DNA of 64,000 nucleotides, taken from Thiodiazotropha sp040506705 (GTDB lineage Bacteria > Pseudomonadota > Gammaproteobacteria > Chromatiales > Chromatiaceae). The notes below the pieces were generated by a model. It did not search any database. It had not been told where the DNA came from and worked only from the letters and a program-made list of their open reading frames with translations. This document shows, in pieces, positions 1 through 7,451 of the stretch; position 1 is the stretch's first letter, and each line of letters starts with the position of its first letter. The position numbers were made by a program, and so were the translations under genes. Where the stretch lies: contig JBEVWG010000042.1 in the NCBI GenBank assembly GCA_040506705.1, positions 1-64,000 on the forward strand. The letters run 5' to 3'.

Positions 1-381
1 GATTGCCATGTGATTCTCAGAGGTGGCAGTCGCCCAAACTATGATTCTGAAAGTATCAACATTGCCTCAGATGAGATGGAAAGCAATGGACTCAAACCTC
101 GTATGATGGTCGATTTCAGCCACGCCAACAGCAGAAAACAGCATCCTCGCCAGCTGCTGGTTGGACGGGATGTTGCAAGCCAGATCGCCAGAGGTGATGA
201 TCGCATCATGGGTGCGATGATCGAAAGCTTCCTCACTGCCGGAAGGCAGGATAGAGTTGAAGGCGAGACCCTTACCTACGGACAGAGTATTACTGATGCC
301 TGCATTGGCTGGGATGACAGCGTACCGCTGCTGGAAACCTTGGCGGAAGCGGTAAGGCTGAGACGAAAAAATGCCGTTTAA
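1..381 (+). CDS. 3-deoxy-7-phosphoheptulonate (DAHP) synthase, C-terminal part
   Basis: Last ~126 residues of a class-I DAHP synthase, which condenses phosphoenolpyruvate and erythrose 4-phosphate in the first step of the shikimate pathway. The reading frame is open to the left edge (D-C-H before VILRGG), so the gene starts outside the window. Blocks typical of the AroF/G/H family are present in order: HVILRGG, MVDFSHANS, IMGAMIES and YGQSITDACIGW. The isozyme cannot be told because the feedback-binding N-terminal region is missing. It ends about 110 bp before the next gene on the same strand. Confidence 0.95.
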   Translation, partial: DCHVILRGGSRPNYDSESINIASDEMESNGLKPRMMVDFSHANSRKQHPRQLLVGRDVASQIARGDDRIMGAMIESFLTAGRQDRVEGETLTYGQSITDACIGWDDSVPLLETLAEAVRLRRKNAV

Positions 382-493
382 TTACTTGAGCATGCTGAAG
401 GTTAATCGCTTATCAAGGATTGAAAGGTTTTGATTGGCAGCTATAACCAATGATAAGAAGCAATACTAAGCAAGTGTAACAGGATAGTACGGC

Positions 494-2566
494 ATGCCCG
501 AAGAAGCGATTGAGTTACTGGTTTTAGGAAATACAACCCCTGAAGTAGAAACATGCCTGGACACCCTCCGCAATAGCGGTACAGCGGCTCACGCTATACG
601 AATCGATCACGATGCTGATCAGCTGGGCGCGGAACTGAAGAAAAAGCACCCCCTGGATCTACTGATTTACACTCTGGACAACGACGCTCTGGAGATCAAT
701 CAACTACTCGCTTTGCTTGTCGCTATCAGTCCATCAACCCCTGTCATTGCTGTCGACGAAGAGCCCAGTGATGAGATGCGAATCGATCTGATGCGACAGG
801 GTGTTACCGACCTTGTGGAGCGAAAAAACTTCGACCACTTAGTACAGGTCATCCTGAGAGAGTATAAAAACCTCAAAACCTCACGTCGCCTTCAGCATAT
901 TGAACATCAACTTGAAGAGGCTGAAGAGCGCTGTGACGCACTGACTGAAAGCTCTCGTGATGCAATAGCCTATGTCCATGAAGGCATGCATGTCACCGCC
1001 AACCGCGCCTATCTAGAGCTGTTTGGCCTGGCCAGTGAGGAAGAGATCGAGGGACTTCCAATCATGGATATGATCGCCTCTTCCGAACATGCTGGATTTA
1101 AAAAGCTACTGCGGAAACTGAGTGCTGATAGTGAACACTCCAGTGAGATGAAAACCACCTGTGTACGCAGCGATGAAACTGAATTCAGTGCTGAGCTTCA
1201 CTTTACTCCGGCCAGCATCGATGGCGAGCCCTGCACACAAGTGGTTTTTCGTGATCAATCGATCACTCGAGAGGTTGAAGAGAAACTACGTCTGCTCAGT
1301 ACACAAGATGTCCAGACTGGACTCTACAACCGGCAGTACTTTATCACCCAGCTGGAGGAGGAGGTTAAACGCTACAGCGCTTCTGGAGGCAAACGTAGTA
1401 CCTTGTTCTATATCACCCTCGATAACTTTACCGGAATCCGCAGCCAGACAGGAATAAAAACGAGTGACGCACTACTGCTTCAAATCGCCGGCCTGCTGCG
1501 CAGCACGGTATCGAATCAGGAGGTTCTGGCCCGTTTCGGGGATCATACCTTCACCATACTGACTAGTGAAAAAGAGCGGAAAAATGCAGAAAAGACTGCC
1601 AAACAGATCTGTAGCGCAATAGAGAATAACGACCAGGAGATCCAGGCGACCTGCAGCATCGGCGTTGCATTCTCATCAGAGAATTTCTCCAGTGGGAATG
1701 ACTATATCACCCATGCGTATCAAGCGTGTGAGCAGGCAAGATCTCAAGGTGGCAACAGCTACTATATTGCTGATGCAACTGTACCAGCGTCAGAAACAGG
1801 CACTTCTGGTGAGGCCAATCTGTCAGCCTTGATTCGATATGCCTTTGATAACGATACATTTCAGTTGGCTTATCAACCTATCGTCAGCCTGCATGGTGAT
1901 ACACGCGAAAACTATGCCGTCACCATACGCCTGCTTGATGAGAAAAAAGAGGAGATTCACCCAGACCATTTCCTGAATCAAATCGAAGAGATGGGAAGGA
2001 CTCCCGAGATGGATCGATGGGTAATCCGGCGTGCGATAGAAGAGCTGGCCAAGCAGCGAAAAAAGGGCAAAAAGATCACCTTCCTGATCAACATATCTGG
2101 CTCGTCGCTGGATGATGATACCTTACTACTATTTGTCTGCGACTGCCTAAGGGATTACGAAGCCAAGGGATCATGGGTAACATTTCAATTCGATGACACC
2201 GATGCCAGAACCCATCTGCAAAAACTGCAGAAATTTGCTGAAGGTTTGAAAAAGATCAAATGTAAAACCTGCATCGACCATTTTGGCCTGGCAAAAATGC
2301 CGGAAGCCATCCTCAGCAGTTTCCCCCTGGACTTTATTCAGTTCCACAGCTCATTCCTGAGTGATTTGTCTGAAAATCAGGATAAACAGGACAAGTTGAA
2401 CCATTTGAATGAACTGGTTCAGGCTGAAGACATCAAAACCATCGCCTCGGGTGTTGAAGAGGCAGGAAGCCTGGCAATACTCTGGTCTATCGGAGTCAAC
2501 TACATACGTGGGTATTTTATCCAGGAGCCATCTGTATCCATCGACTATGACTTCAATAGCGATTGA
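494..2566 (+). CDS. FimX-like c-di-GMP receptor (REC-like, PAS, degenerate GGDEF, degenerate EAL)
   Basis: 690 residues, close to the length of Pseudomonas FimX. The order is a receiver-like N-terminus (about 1-125), a short coiled coil, a PAS domain (about 150-260), a GGDEF-type domain (about 275-430) and an EAL-type domain (about 440-685). The GGDEF signature reads GDHTF (about residues 349-353), and the EAL position reads YAVTIRL (about 473), so both enzymatic signatures are lost. In the family this pattern marks a c-di-GMP-binding effector, as FimX is for type IV pilus assembly. A role in twitching motility here is inference, since no pilus genes are visible. An AGGAT ribosome site precedes the ATG. 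Confidence 0.82.
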   Translation: MPEEAIELLVLGNTTPEVETCLDTLRNSGTAAHAIRIDHDADQLGAELKKKHPLDLLIYTLDNDALEINQLLALLVAISPSTPVIAVDEEPSDEMRIDLMRQGVTDLVERKNFDHLVQVILREYKNLKTSRRLQHIEHQLEEAEERCDALTESSRDAIAYVHEGMHVTANRAYLELFGLASEEEIEGLPIMDMIASSEHAGFKKLLRKLSADSEHSSEMKTTCVRSDETEFSAELHFTPASIDGEPCTQVVFRDQSITREVEEKLRLLSTQDVQTGLYNRQYFITQLEEEVKRYSASGGKRSTLFYITLDNFTGIRSQTGIKTSDALLLQIAGLLRSTVSNQEVLARFGDHTFTILTSEKERKNAEKTAKQICSAIENNDQEIQATCSIGVAFSSENFSSGNDYITHAYQACEQARSQGGNSYYIADATVPASETGTSGEANLSALIRYAFDNDTFQLAYQPIVSLHGDTRENYAVTIRLLDEKKEEIHPDHFLNQIEEMGRTPEMDRWVIRRAIEELAKQRKKGKKITFLINISGSSLDDDTLLLFVCDCLRDYEAKGSWVTFQFDDTDARTHLQKLQKFAEGLKKIKCKTCIDHFGLAKMPEAILSSFPLDFIQFHSSFLSDLSENQDKQDKLNHLNELVQAEDIKTIASGVEEAGSLAILWSIGVNYIRGYFIQEPSVSIDYDFNSD

Positions 2567-2712
2567 TACCTTAAGGGCACCACTAATAACTGCTTAAAAT
2601 GCTACTGGCTTAAGTAGCGAACCGGTGAATCAGAACGATTCAGTTTGGGTAAAACTCTTCCGGTTGAAATCAGCATCCCCTGAGACCTCGTCATATTGGT
2701 CTGCTAGCCAAT

Positions 2713-3234
2713 TTACCAGGGCATGAAAGAGTTCCAGAATGTCATCGGTCGGGAGACATCATGCATGTTGTTATTCATGCTGTGCATTCCGCGCTGCATG
2801 CTGTAGGTAGAGTGGGTAATATTTTTCATCGACTCATTCATGGAGTCCATACTGGTCAACATGGGTTCCAACGCTCTGACATCCTGCGCCATAGACTCCA
2901 CACTAACAGCCATAGTACGAACATTAGCTGAAAGTTGACCAACACTATCTGTCATTGTCATAAGGTTACTCGACATGACATTCATATTGGAATCAACACT
3001 CAACGCAAGAAAATGAACATCCTTTGCGAGGCTGAAAATCAAATAAAACCCGTAGGCCGCAAGTAGAATAAACGCAAACAGAGATGGGTAAACAATGAGT
3101 TCCCAACGTCTTGCACTTGTCTCAAATGCTTGAGAAAGACGATCCATGGAGGATTGACCATCCCTGACTTCCTGGCCGATATCTGCTTCTCCTGAACGAT
3201 CGTTTAGTAATTTATCGTCATTTTTATCTGTCAT
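2713..3234 (-). CDS. Hypothetical single-pass membrane protein, Met/Ser-rich
   Basis: 173 residues of unrecognised family. A charged N-terminus (about 1-44) is followed by one hydrophobic segment (about 45-69), then a long helical-looking stretch very rich in Met, Ser, Asn and Val with a rough heptad pattern such as SMNESMKNITHSTYSMQRGM. This layout resembles the membrane-proximal part of a chemoreceptor without a signalling tip, or a Met-rich membrane-anchored coiled coil. It ends in MTFWNSFMPW. The gene stands alone, with the 360-bp gap to its DUF302 neighbour upstream. The ribosome site is weak. No function is assigned. Confidence 0.6.
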   Translation of the reverse strand: MTDKNDDKLLNDRSGEADIGQEVRDGQSSMDRLSQAFETSARRWELIVYPSLFAFILLAAYGFYLIFSLAKDVHFLALSVDSNMNVMSSNLMTMTDSVGQLSANVRTMAVSVESMAQDVRALEPMLTSMDSMNESMKNITHSTYSMQRGMHSMNNNMHDVSRPMTFWNSFMPW

Positions 3235-3595
3235 GCTTCAATGAACCTGACTGTTACCTACCCATTACGTAGTCTTGAAATTTTAGCATAACAATTATTT
3301 ATCACAATAAAAGTCTCTTTATATGCTAATAGACTTTTTCGAGAAAATTCTATTTTCTGCTGGTGGTAAGCACTTAACGATCAGGGATATTAAGATCGGG
3401 GCAAAGCCGTTTTAGACCATTGATCAAAATAGAATCACGCAAATAACCATTAAAATACAAAGGGTTATTAATAAACACCCTGATAGGTCTGCGAAATCGA
3501 ATCGAGTGGGTAAATGACCCGGGGTCTGTTTCTGCAACAGCCCCGGTGATACCACAAATATTATATGGAATTACTGGAGATTTAATCTGACTCCA
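3235..3595. other. Gene-free stretch with a start-less open frame
   Basis: 361 bp between the Met-rich membrane protein and the DUF302 gene. The part near 3235-3360 is AT-rich and probably holds the promoter of the minus-strand gene ending at 2713. From 3595 down to 3377 the minus strand has 73 codons without a stop, in the same frame as the DUF302 gene and directly after its TAG. It has no ATG start. I do not recognise its translation, and a frame of this length could be chance. Confidence 0.4.
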
Positions 3596-4174
3596 CTAGA
3601 AGTCGCCAGTTGCTCCACGATTCATGATGTCGAGAATATACTCTTTAACCTTGATCGCCTCCTCCTTGAGCGCAGGTGGGAGTGGCTCGCCGCCATAGAT
3701 CATCATATCCATGTTCAGAGTGATCAGCCATAATTTACCCGCTTTATCCTCGATAAGAGTGATCCGACAGGGTAGATAGGCTGCATAGGCATCGGAATAA
3801 TCGAGCATCTCCGCAGCAGTCAACGAGTTACAGAAGAGGTAGATCTTTACAAAGCGGTATTCACTACCCATCTTTGCCTCAATATCGAGAGAAAGGGGCA
3901 GCTCACCAACATTAGACATATTGTGTTCATTTGCGACGAACTTCATGGTCTCTTCAACCTCTTCAGCCGTCAATCCATCCTCTACAGGAATCTTCCAGAT
4001 ACTCGCTTCAGCGGCACTCTTTGTTTCGACCAGCGACTGAGCAAACTCCTTAAAAACTTTTCCCGCACCAGGATCGAATCCATCCACTGCACTATTGAAT
4101 TTTGCATAGAAGGCTACGGCACCAATCACCACCAGTAATCCAATCAATGCAAACAGATTTCTTAACATCCCCAT
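3596..4174 (-). CDS. DUF302-domain membrane-anchored protein
   Basis: 192 residues from the chosen start. An N-terminal hydrophobic segment (about 6-24) serves as signal anchor, and the remainder resembles the DUF302 (TT1751-like) fold: VKIYLFCNS, then LPCRITLIEDKAGKLWLITL and a helical tail. DUF302 proteins are common in sulfur-oxidising bacteria, and their role is unknown. The ATG at 4174 is preferred over a TTG 15 bp upstream because a GGAG sits 6 bp before the ATG and would lie inside the longer version. Two conserved-looking Cys residues (CNS, PCR) are present. Confidence 0.75.
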   Translation of the reverse strand: MGMLRNLFALIGLLVVIGAVAFYAKFNSAVDGFDPGAGKVFKEFAQSLVETKSAAEASIWKIPVEDGLTAEEVEETMKFVANEHNMSNVGELPLSLDIEAKMGSEYRFVKIYLFCNSLTAAEMLDYSDAYAAYLPCRITLIEDKAGKLWLITLNMDMMIYGGEPLPPALKEEAIKVKEYILDIMNRGATGDF

Positions 4175-4361
4175 CTCTCTCTCCAACAATCAAATTATCT
4201 TTTTTAAACTGGTCGCTCAGTGACTGACTTGCCGAGCGGCCCACTAGCACTGATTGAACCTGTAAAAACCGGCTCAATCCGGTATAAATTTCCTAACAAA
4301 CAGTAAGTTGCATCACAGCCTCAGCCCTATTGGGATCAATGCAAATGGACTATTGGGTGAT

Positions 4362-4997
4362 TCACTGTGAGACATATTTTGGATAAAGAGCCGCAGTCAG
4401 CGCATAGAACTCTTTACTCCCCTTCCCTCTTGGGTCGAGCTCGTAAACCGCCAAACCTTCACTGAAAGAGCGGCGAAAAACCGTTCTCTGACAGAGACGG
4501 TGTTTAATAAATCGCACATCCGGTAAGGAGACAAGTGCCGCTGCAGCCTCATCGGACTCCCGGATAGCATGGTGTGTATCTGCACGGTTGATAAACGCCA
4601 ACAGCTCTGGTCTTTCTCCATCAACGGCTTGATCAAGAAAATTCAAAAACCTTTGCGTCGACCAGATATCAGCCTGGGAAGGTGGAACCGGTATGATAAC
4701 CCGATCAGCCAGTGCCAGTGCCTGCTTCATCGATTCAATATCTGAAGCACCCACATCGATCAGAACTTCATCATAACCAGCCAGTTTTTTACGTGTGAGG
4801 GCTGAGCCACTCTTTATGTTCAGAAAGGGCTCGAAACCCTCCTCTGTTCGTACTTCAGAAACATCACTCAATGTTGCCTGCGGATCTGCATCAATGACCA
4901 GTACTTCAGCCTCTGCCATCTCCAACCAAACAGCCAGATTGAAGGTTACCGTGCTTTTACCGGACCCTCCTTTCAGACTACCGATTACCGTTATCAT
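4362..4997 (-). CDS. ParA/MinD-family ATPase
   Basis: 211 residues. The deviant Walker A motif KGGSGKST is at about 9-16 (signature Lys two before Gly), DADP is at about 37-40, and a DVGASD switch-like segment follows. This is a short ParA-type ATPase of the kind that positions plasmids, carboxysomes, chemoreceptors or other cargo on the nucleoid. No ParB-like partner is adjacent, so the cargo is unknown. AAGGGGAG precedes the ATG. The neighbours on both sides are separate transcription units by spacing. Confidence 0.85.
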   Translation of the reverse strand: MITVIGSLKGGSGKSTVTFNLAVWLEMAEAEVLVIDADPQATLSDVSEVRTEEGFEPFLNIKSGSALTRKKLAGYDEVLIDVGASDIESMKQALALADRVIIPVPPSQADIWSTQRFLNFLDQAVDGERPELLAFINRADTHHAIRESDEAAAALVSLPDVRFIKHRLCQRTVFRRSFSEGLAVYELDPRGKGSKEFYALTAALYPKYVSQ

Positions 4998-5140
4998 AAA
5001 CTCCCCTTTATTATTTTGGTTTGGCCTGAGAATTTAGGCACATAAAACAAGCATTGAATCAGGTGCACACCACACGTCAATTCACTAGCGCCTTTGTTCT
5101 AAGACCGGGTCATTTCATCCATCACAAGCCAATTTTCACG

Positions 5141-6274
5141 CTACTCTGAAGGCCTTGAGTAGTGGTTGCTCTCCTCTCTCCAGTTGTGAGACACGCGAGG
5201 CCAATCCTGTTGCTGTGTGAGTTTATACCATGCCCCCTCTCCATCAGCACGACCGTCGTACCAATCGACTCTCCTATCGGCAATATCATCATAGGTATCA
5301 GGCGCAGCTTGCCATGATGATGGATTGGGCTGTGGATAGGATGGCCTATATCTTCCCCACCTCTCACTTGGCCAGTTATAGGCCATTGCAGGGTGAGCAT
5401 AGCCTAGTGGATAGCCATAAAATGGATCGGCATATACTGGAGCTGTAGGACGGAACCGGGGCGCAGGCCGAAATCTCGGCCGCTCGGGCCAGCGAGCCGC
5501 ATATCGAGGCGCTCTGTTCATATTTGAACCGGCAACTGGGTAGCCGGGAGGCCCATAAGCTCTTGATGTTGGTCGAAATCTGAAATCAGGATATGGCTGT
5601 CCGCCATAAGCATAGCGGGGCCCTGGCAGAGATCGAGCCATTGGAACAGAGCGGTTGGGAACTGGTGCACTAAATCTCATCGGTGCAGGCGGGGCAAAAC
5701 CGTAAGCAGGCGCTGGTGAATAGGTCGGGGTGTAGTGATAAGGAGACGGATGTCGCTGAACCTTTTTCACCGGATTGAGAGGCCGATAGACATAGTGATC
5801 TGGTATTTTGATATTGGATGGGCGATAAGCCACCTCTGGCGCAGCAAAATGAGGCTGCTGACCACCTTGAGGCAAGGGCCGGAAGCGATACCTGTTTGGG
5901 GTTTGCATCTGCGGTGAGTGCGCATACCTTGCCGGGCTGATTTGCGCAGCAGGATGATTCATCGCTACAGGGGGCTGTCTCCAAGCTGGATTCGCTGGCG
6001 CCCTCCAAGCCGGCTGAGTCTTACCAGACCAGGGCCGGAATCGATAGTTAGAAGGCGTACCCGAAGCAGGCCAGCCTTGCCCCATCTGACCCTGCCCAAC
6101 TCTTTGGTTGGGTGCGTATCGGCTAGGTTTGTAACTTGATGTCCCACCATAAGCAGGCCAATACCCCTGATTCTGTCCGGGAGCATAGTTACCCCCTGCC
6201 GTTGCAGAGGCAAACGGAACCATGGTTGTTGTAATGACGCCAGAAAGCAGTAAAGCGAACGCTGCAATTTTCAT
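5141..6274 (-). CDS. Secreted Pro/Tyr/Arg-rich repeat protein with RFRP motifs
   Basis: 377 residues with a signal peptide (about 1-25, ending ASA). The mature part is low complexity, rich in Pro, Tyr, Arg, Ala and Gly, almost without Cys, and carries a recurring aromatic-Arg-Phe-Arg-Pro motif: NYRFRPW, RYRFRPLP, HYVYRPLN, DFRFRPTS, RPRFRPAPRFRPT and RYRPSY. A C-terminal segment (about 325-377) is more acidic and Trp-rich. I do not recognise the family. It shares the motif and a signal peptide with the next gene upstream (6631-7167), so the two form a pair. A structural extracytoplasmic protein is a reasonable guess, not shown. Confidence 0.7.
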   Translation of the reverse strand: MKIAAFALLLSGVITTTMVPFASATAGGNYAPGQNQGYWPAYGGTSSYKPSRYAPNQRVGQGQMGQGWPASGTPSNYRFRPWSGKTQPAWRAPANPAWRQPPVAMNHPAAQISPARYAHSPQMQTPNRYRFRPLPQGGQQPHFAAPEVAYRPSNIKIPDHYVYRPLNPVKKVQRHPSPYHYTPTYSPAPAYGFAPPAPMRFSAPVPNRSVPMARSLPGPRYAYGGQPYPDFRFRPTSRAYGPPGYPVAGSNMNRAPRYAARWPERPRFRPAPRFRPTAPVYADPFYGYPLGYAHPAMAYNWPSERWGRYRPSYPQPNPSSWQAAPDTYDDIADRRVDWYDGRADGEGAWYKLTQQQDWPRVSHNWREESNHYSRPSE

Positions 6275-6630
6275 CAGGTTACCTGTTTCCTTATTTTAAT
6301 CTCGTAAGATTGGGATACCCACCCAACGGATTATGGTACGAACAAATATCGTTCTGATATTTACCGAAACTAATTTGCAACTTGAAAGTTGCACCCGAAT
6401 ATCAGAAAAAGCCCTATTGTATAGCTCGATAACTCAAACCTAAAAAATAGAATTGAGCTATGTCACGACAGTTTAGCGGTAAATAGGCCTCTAAAAAACT
6501 GTTTAAGATATTTTTCTCTTCAAAATCTAATATTTCCATGCCTTCTCTTATCGCTTTCAGCAGATGAACAAGAAGGGATTTATTCAAACTCTACAGACTT
6601 TTACCCTTAACTGGCCCTGGGATTCTCCCA
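6275..6630. other. 356-bp gap between the two RFRP-motif genes
   Basis: The stretch holds the nested inverted repeat described at 6352-6407 and a second weaker pair (ATAGCTC at 6421-6427 with GAGCTAT at 6455-6461). The remainder is AT-rich, with no credible gene. A plus-strand frame that runs from here into 6863 is a shadow of the minus-strand gene. Confidence 0.5.
6352..6407. promoter_or_regulatory. Nested inverted repeat upstream of RFRP gene
   Basis: Outer 10-bp arms TTCTGATATT (6352-6361) and AATATCAGAA (6398-6407) enclose an inner 18-bp palindrome TGCAACTT-GA-AAGTTGCA (6376-6393). Arms are exact. It lies 78 bp upstream of the start of the minus-strand gene at 6274. It could be an operator pair, a leader-RNA structure or the end of the upstream transcript. 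There is no U-run on the minus strand. Confidence 0.45.
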
Positions 6631-7167
6631 CTATGGTGTCGGGTAGAGCATATGCAACGGCGGTTCCAGGGAGTAGCGTCGCGGGGCACTCCTGGAATCC
6701 CTCTCAAGGCGGCTATCGGGACGAAATCGATATTGGTTTTCCATCGAGAAACCGAAAGCCCTATCTGTTGCTGAATTTGAGGGACGAAATTGAATTGATT
6801 GGTCTGAACTGTTTCGGCGCTGGTGACGATCCTGCTCTCTCTCATTCAGAGGACGAAACCTAAACCCTCGGCCATAGGGTATGGCTCCTTGAGTTTGGGG
6901 TATCTGCCAGTGGCTCCAATTGGAGAAAGAGCTATCTGACTCGTCTCTAACTCCCAGGGTTTCCTGTTCGACAGGTGCCTGCCAGTTATTCCCAGGTATA
7001 ACTCTATACTCATCCTCTTGATTCAAGGGTCGCCAGTAGTAGTGCTGGCGTTCAAAATTGCTCTGGGGAGTTTTAGAATAGGAGGGTGAAAACGGATAAA
7101 TCTGCTGCTCAGCCAGCAGAGTTGTCGGCCCCAACAGGGAGATGAGCCAGAACAGCCGAAATAACAT
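6631..7167 (-). CDS. Secreted RFRP-motif protein, short paralogue
   Basis: 178 residues from the ATG at 7167, with a signal peptide (about 1-20, ending LLA-EQQ). The mature part repeats the motif of the neighbour: HYYWRPLN, GFRFRPLN, IQFRPSN and QYRFRPDS. It is richer in Ser, Glu and Gln than the 377-residue protein and lacks its long Pro/Ala/Tyr runs. The gene lies directly upstream in the same orientation, so a shared transcript is possible across the 356-bp gap. An upstream in-frame TTG at 7179 would leave a less typical signal peptide. Function unknown. Confidence 0.65.
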   Translation of the reverse strand: MLFRLFWLISLLGPTTLLAEQQIYPFSPSYSKTPQSNFERQHYYWRPLNQEDEYRVIPGNNWQAPVEQETLGVRDESDSSFSNWSHWQIPQTQGAIPYGRGFRFRPLNEREQDRHQRRNSSDQSIQFRPSNSATDRAFGFSMENQYRFRPDSRLERDSRSAPRRYSLEPPLHMLYPTP

Positions 7168-7451
7168 TTTGAATTGCAAACCTGCTCACTCCACGACAAG
7201 CTTGGCGTAGCTCTCGGATCTCTAACAATTACCTGACGAAAAGATCGCATGTGGACCGGCAGAGAGTTACCAAACTTACCGCGCGGCCCACTAGAGAAGG
7301 TAACCAGACTCCAGACCCTGAATAGTTACTAACCAGTGCATCCGAATAGGTCATTATAGACCATTAAGCAGGTGCACCTCAGGCCAGTAACTTCAGAATC
7401 ACCTTATCAATCCAAACATCTCAAACAGCAGATTACAGTGCTCAATCCTTG

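Noticed and set aside
6564..6863. Plus-strand frame of 99 codons in the RFRP region
   Set aside because: Mostly opposite the coding part of the minus-strand secreted protein; no ribosome site or recognisable product.
4231..7295. Shared short sequence GCGGCCCACTAG near 4235 and 7285, upstream of two genes
   Set aside because: A 12-base match twice in 64 kb is expected by chance; spacing to the two genes differs.
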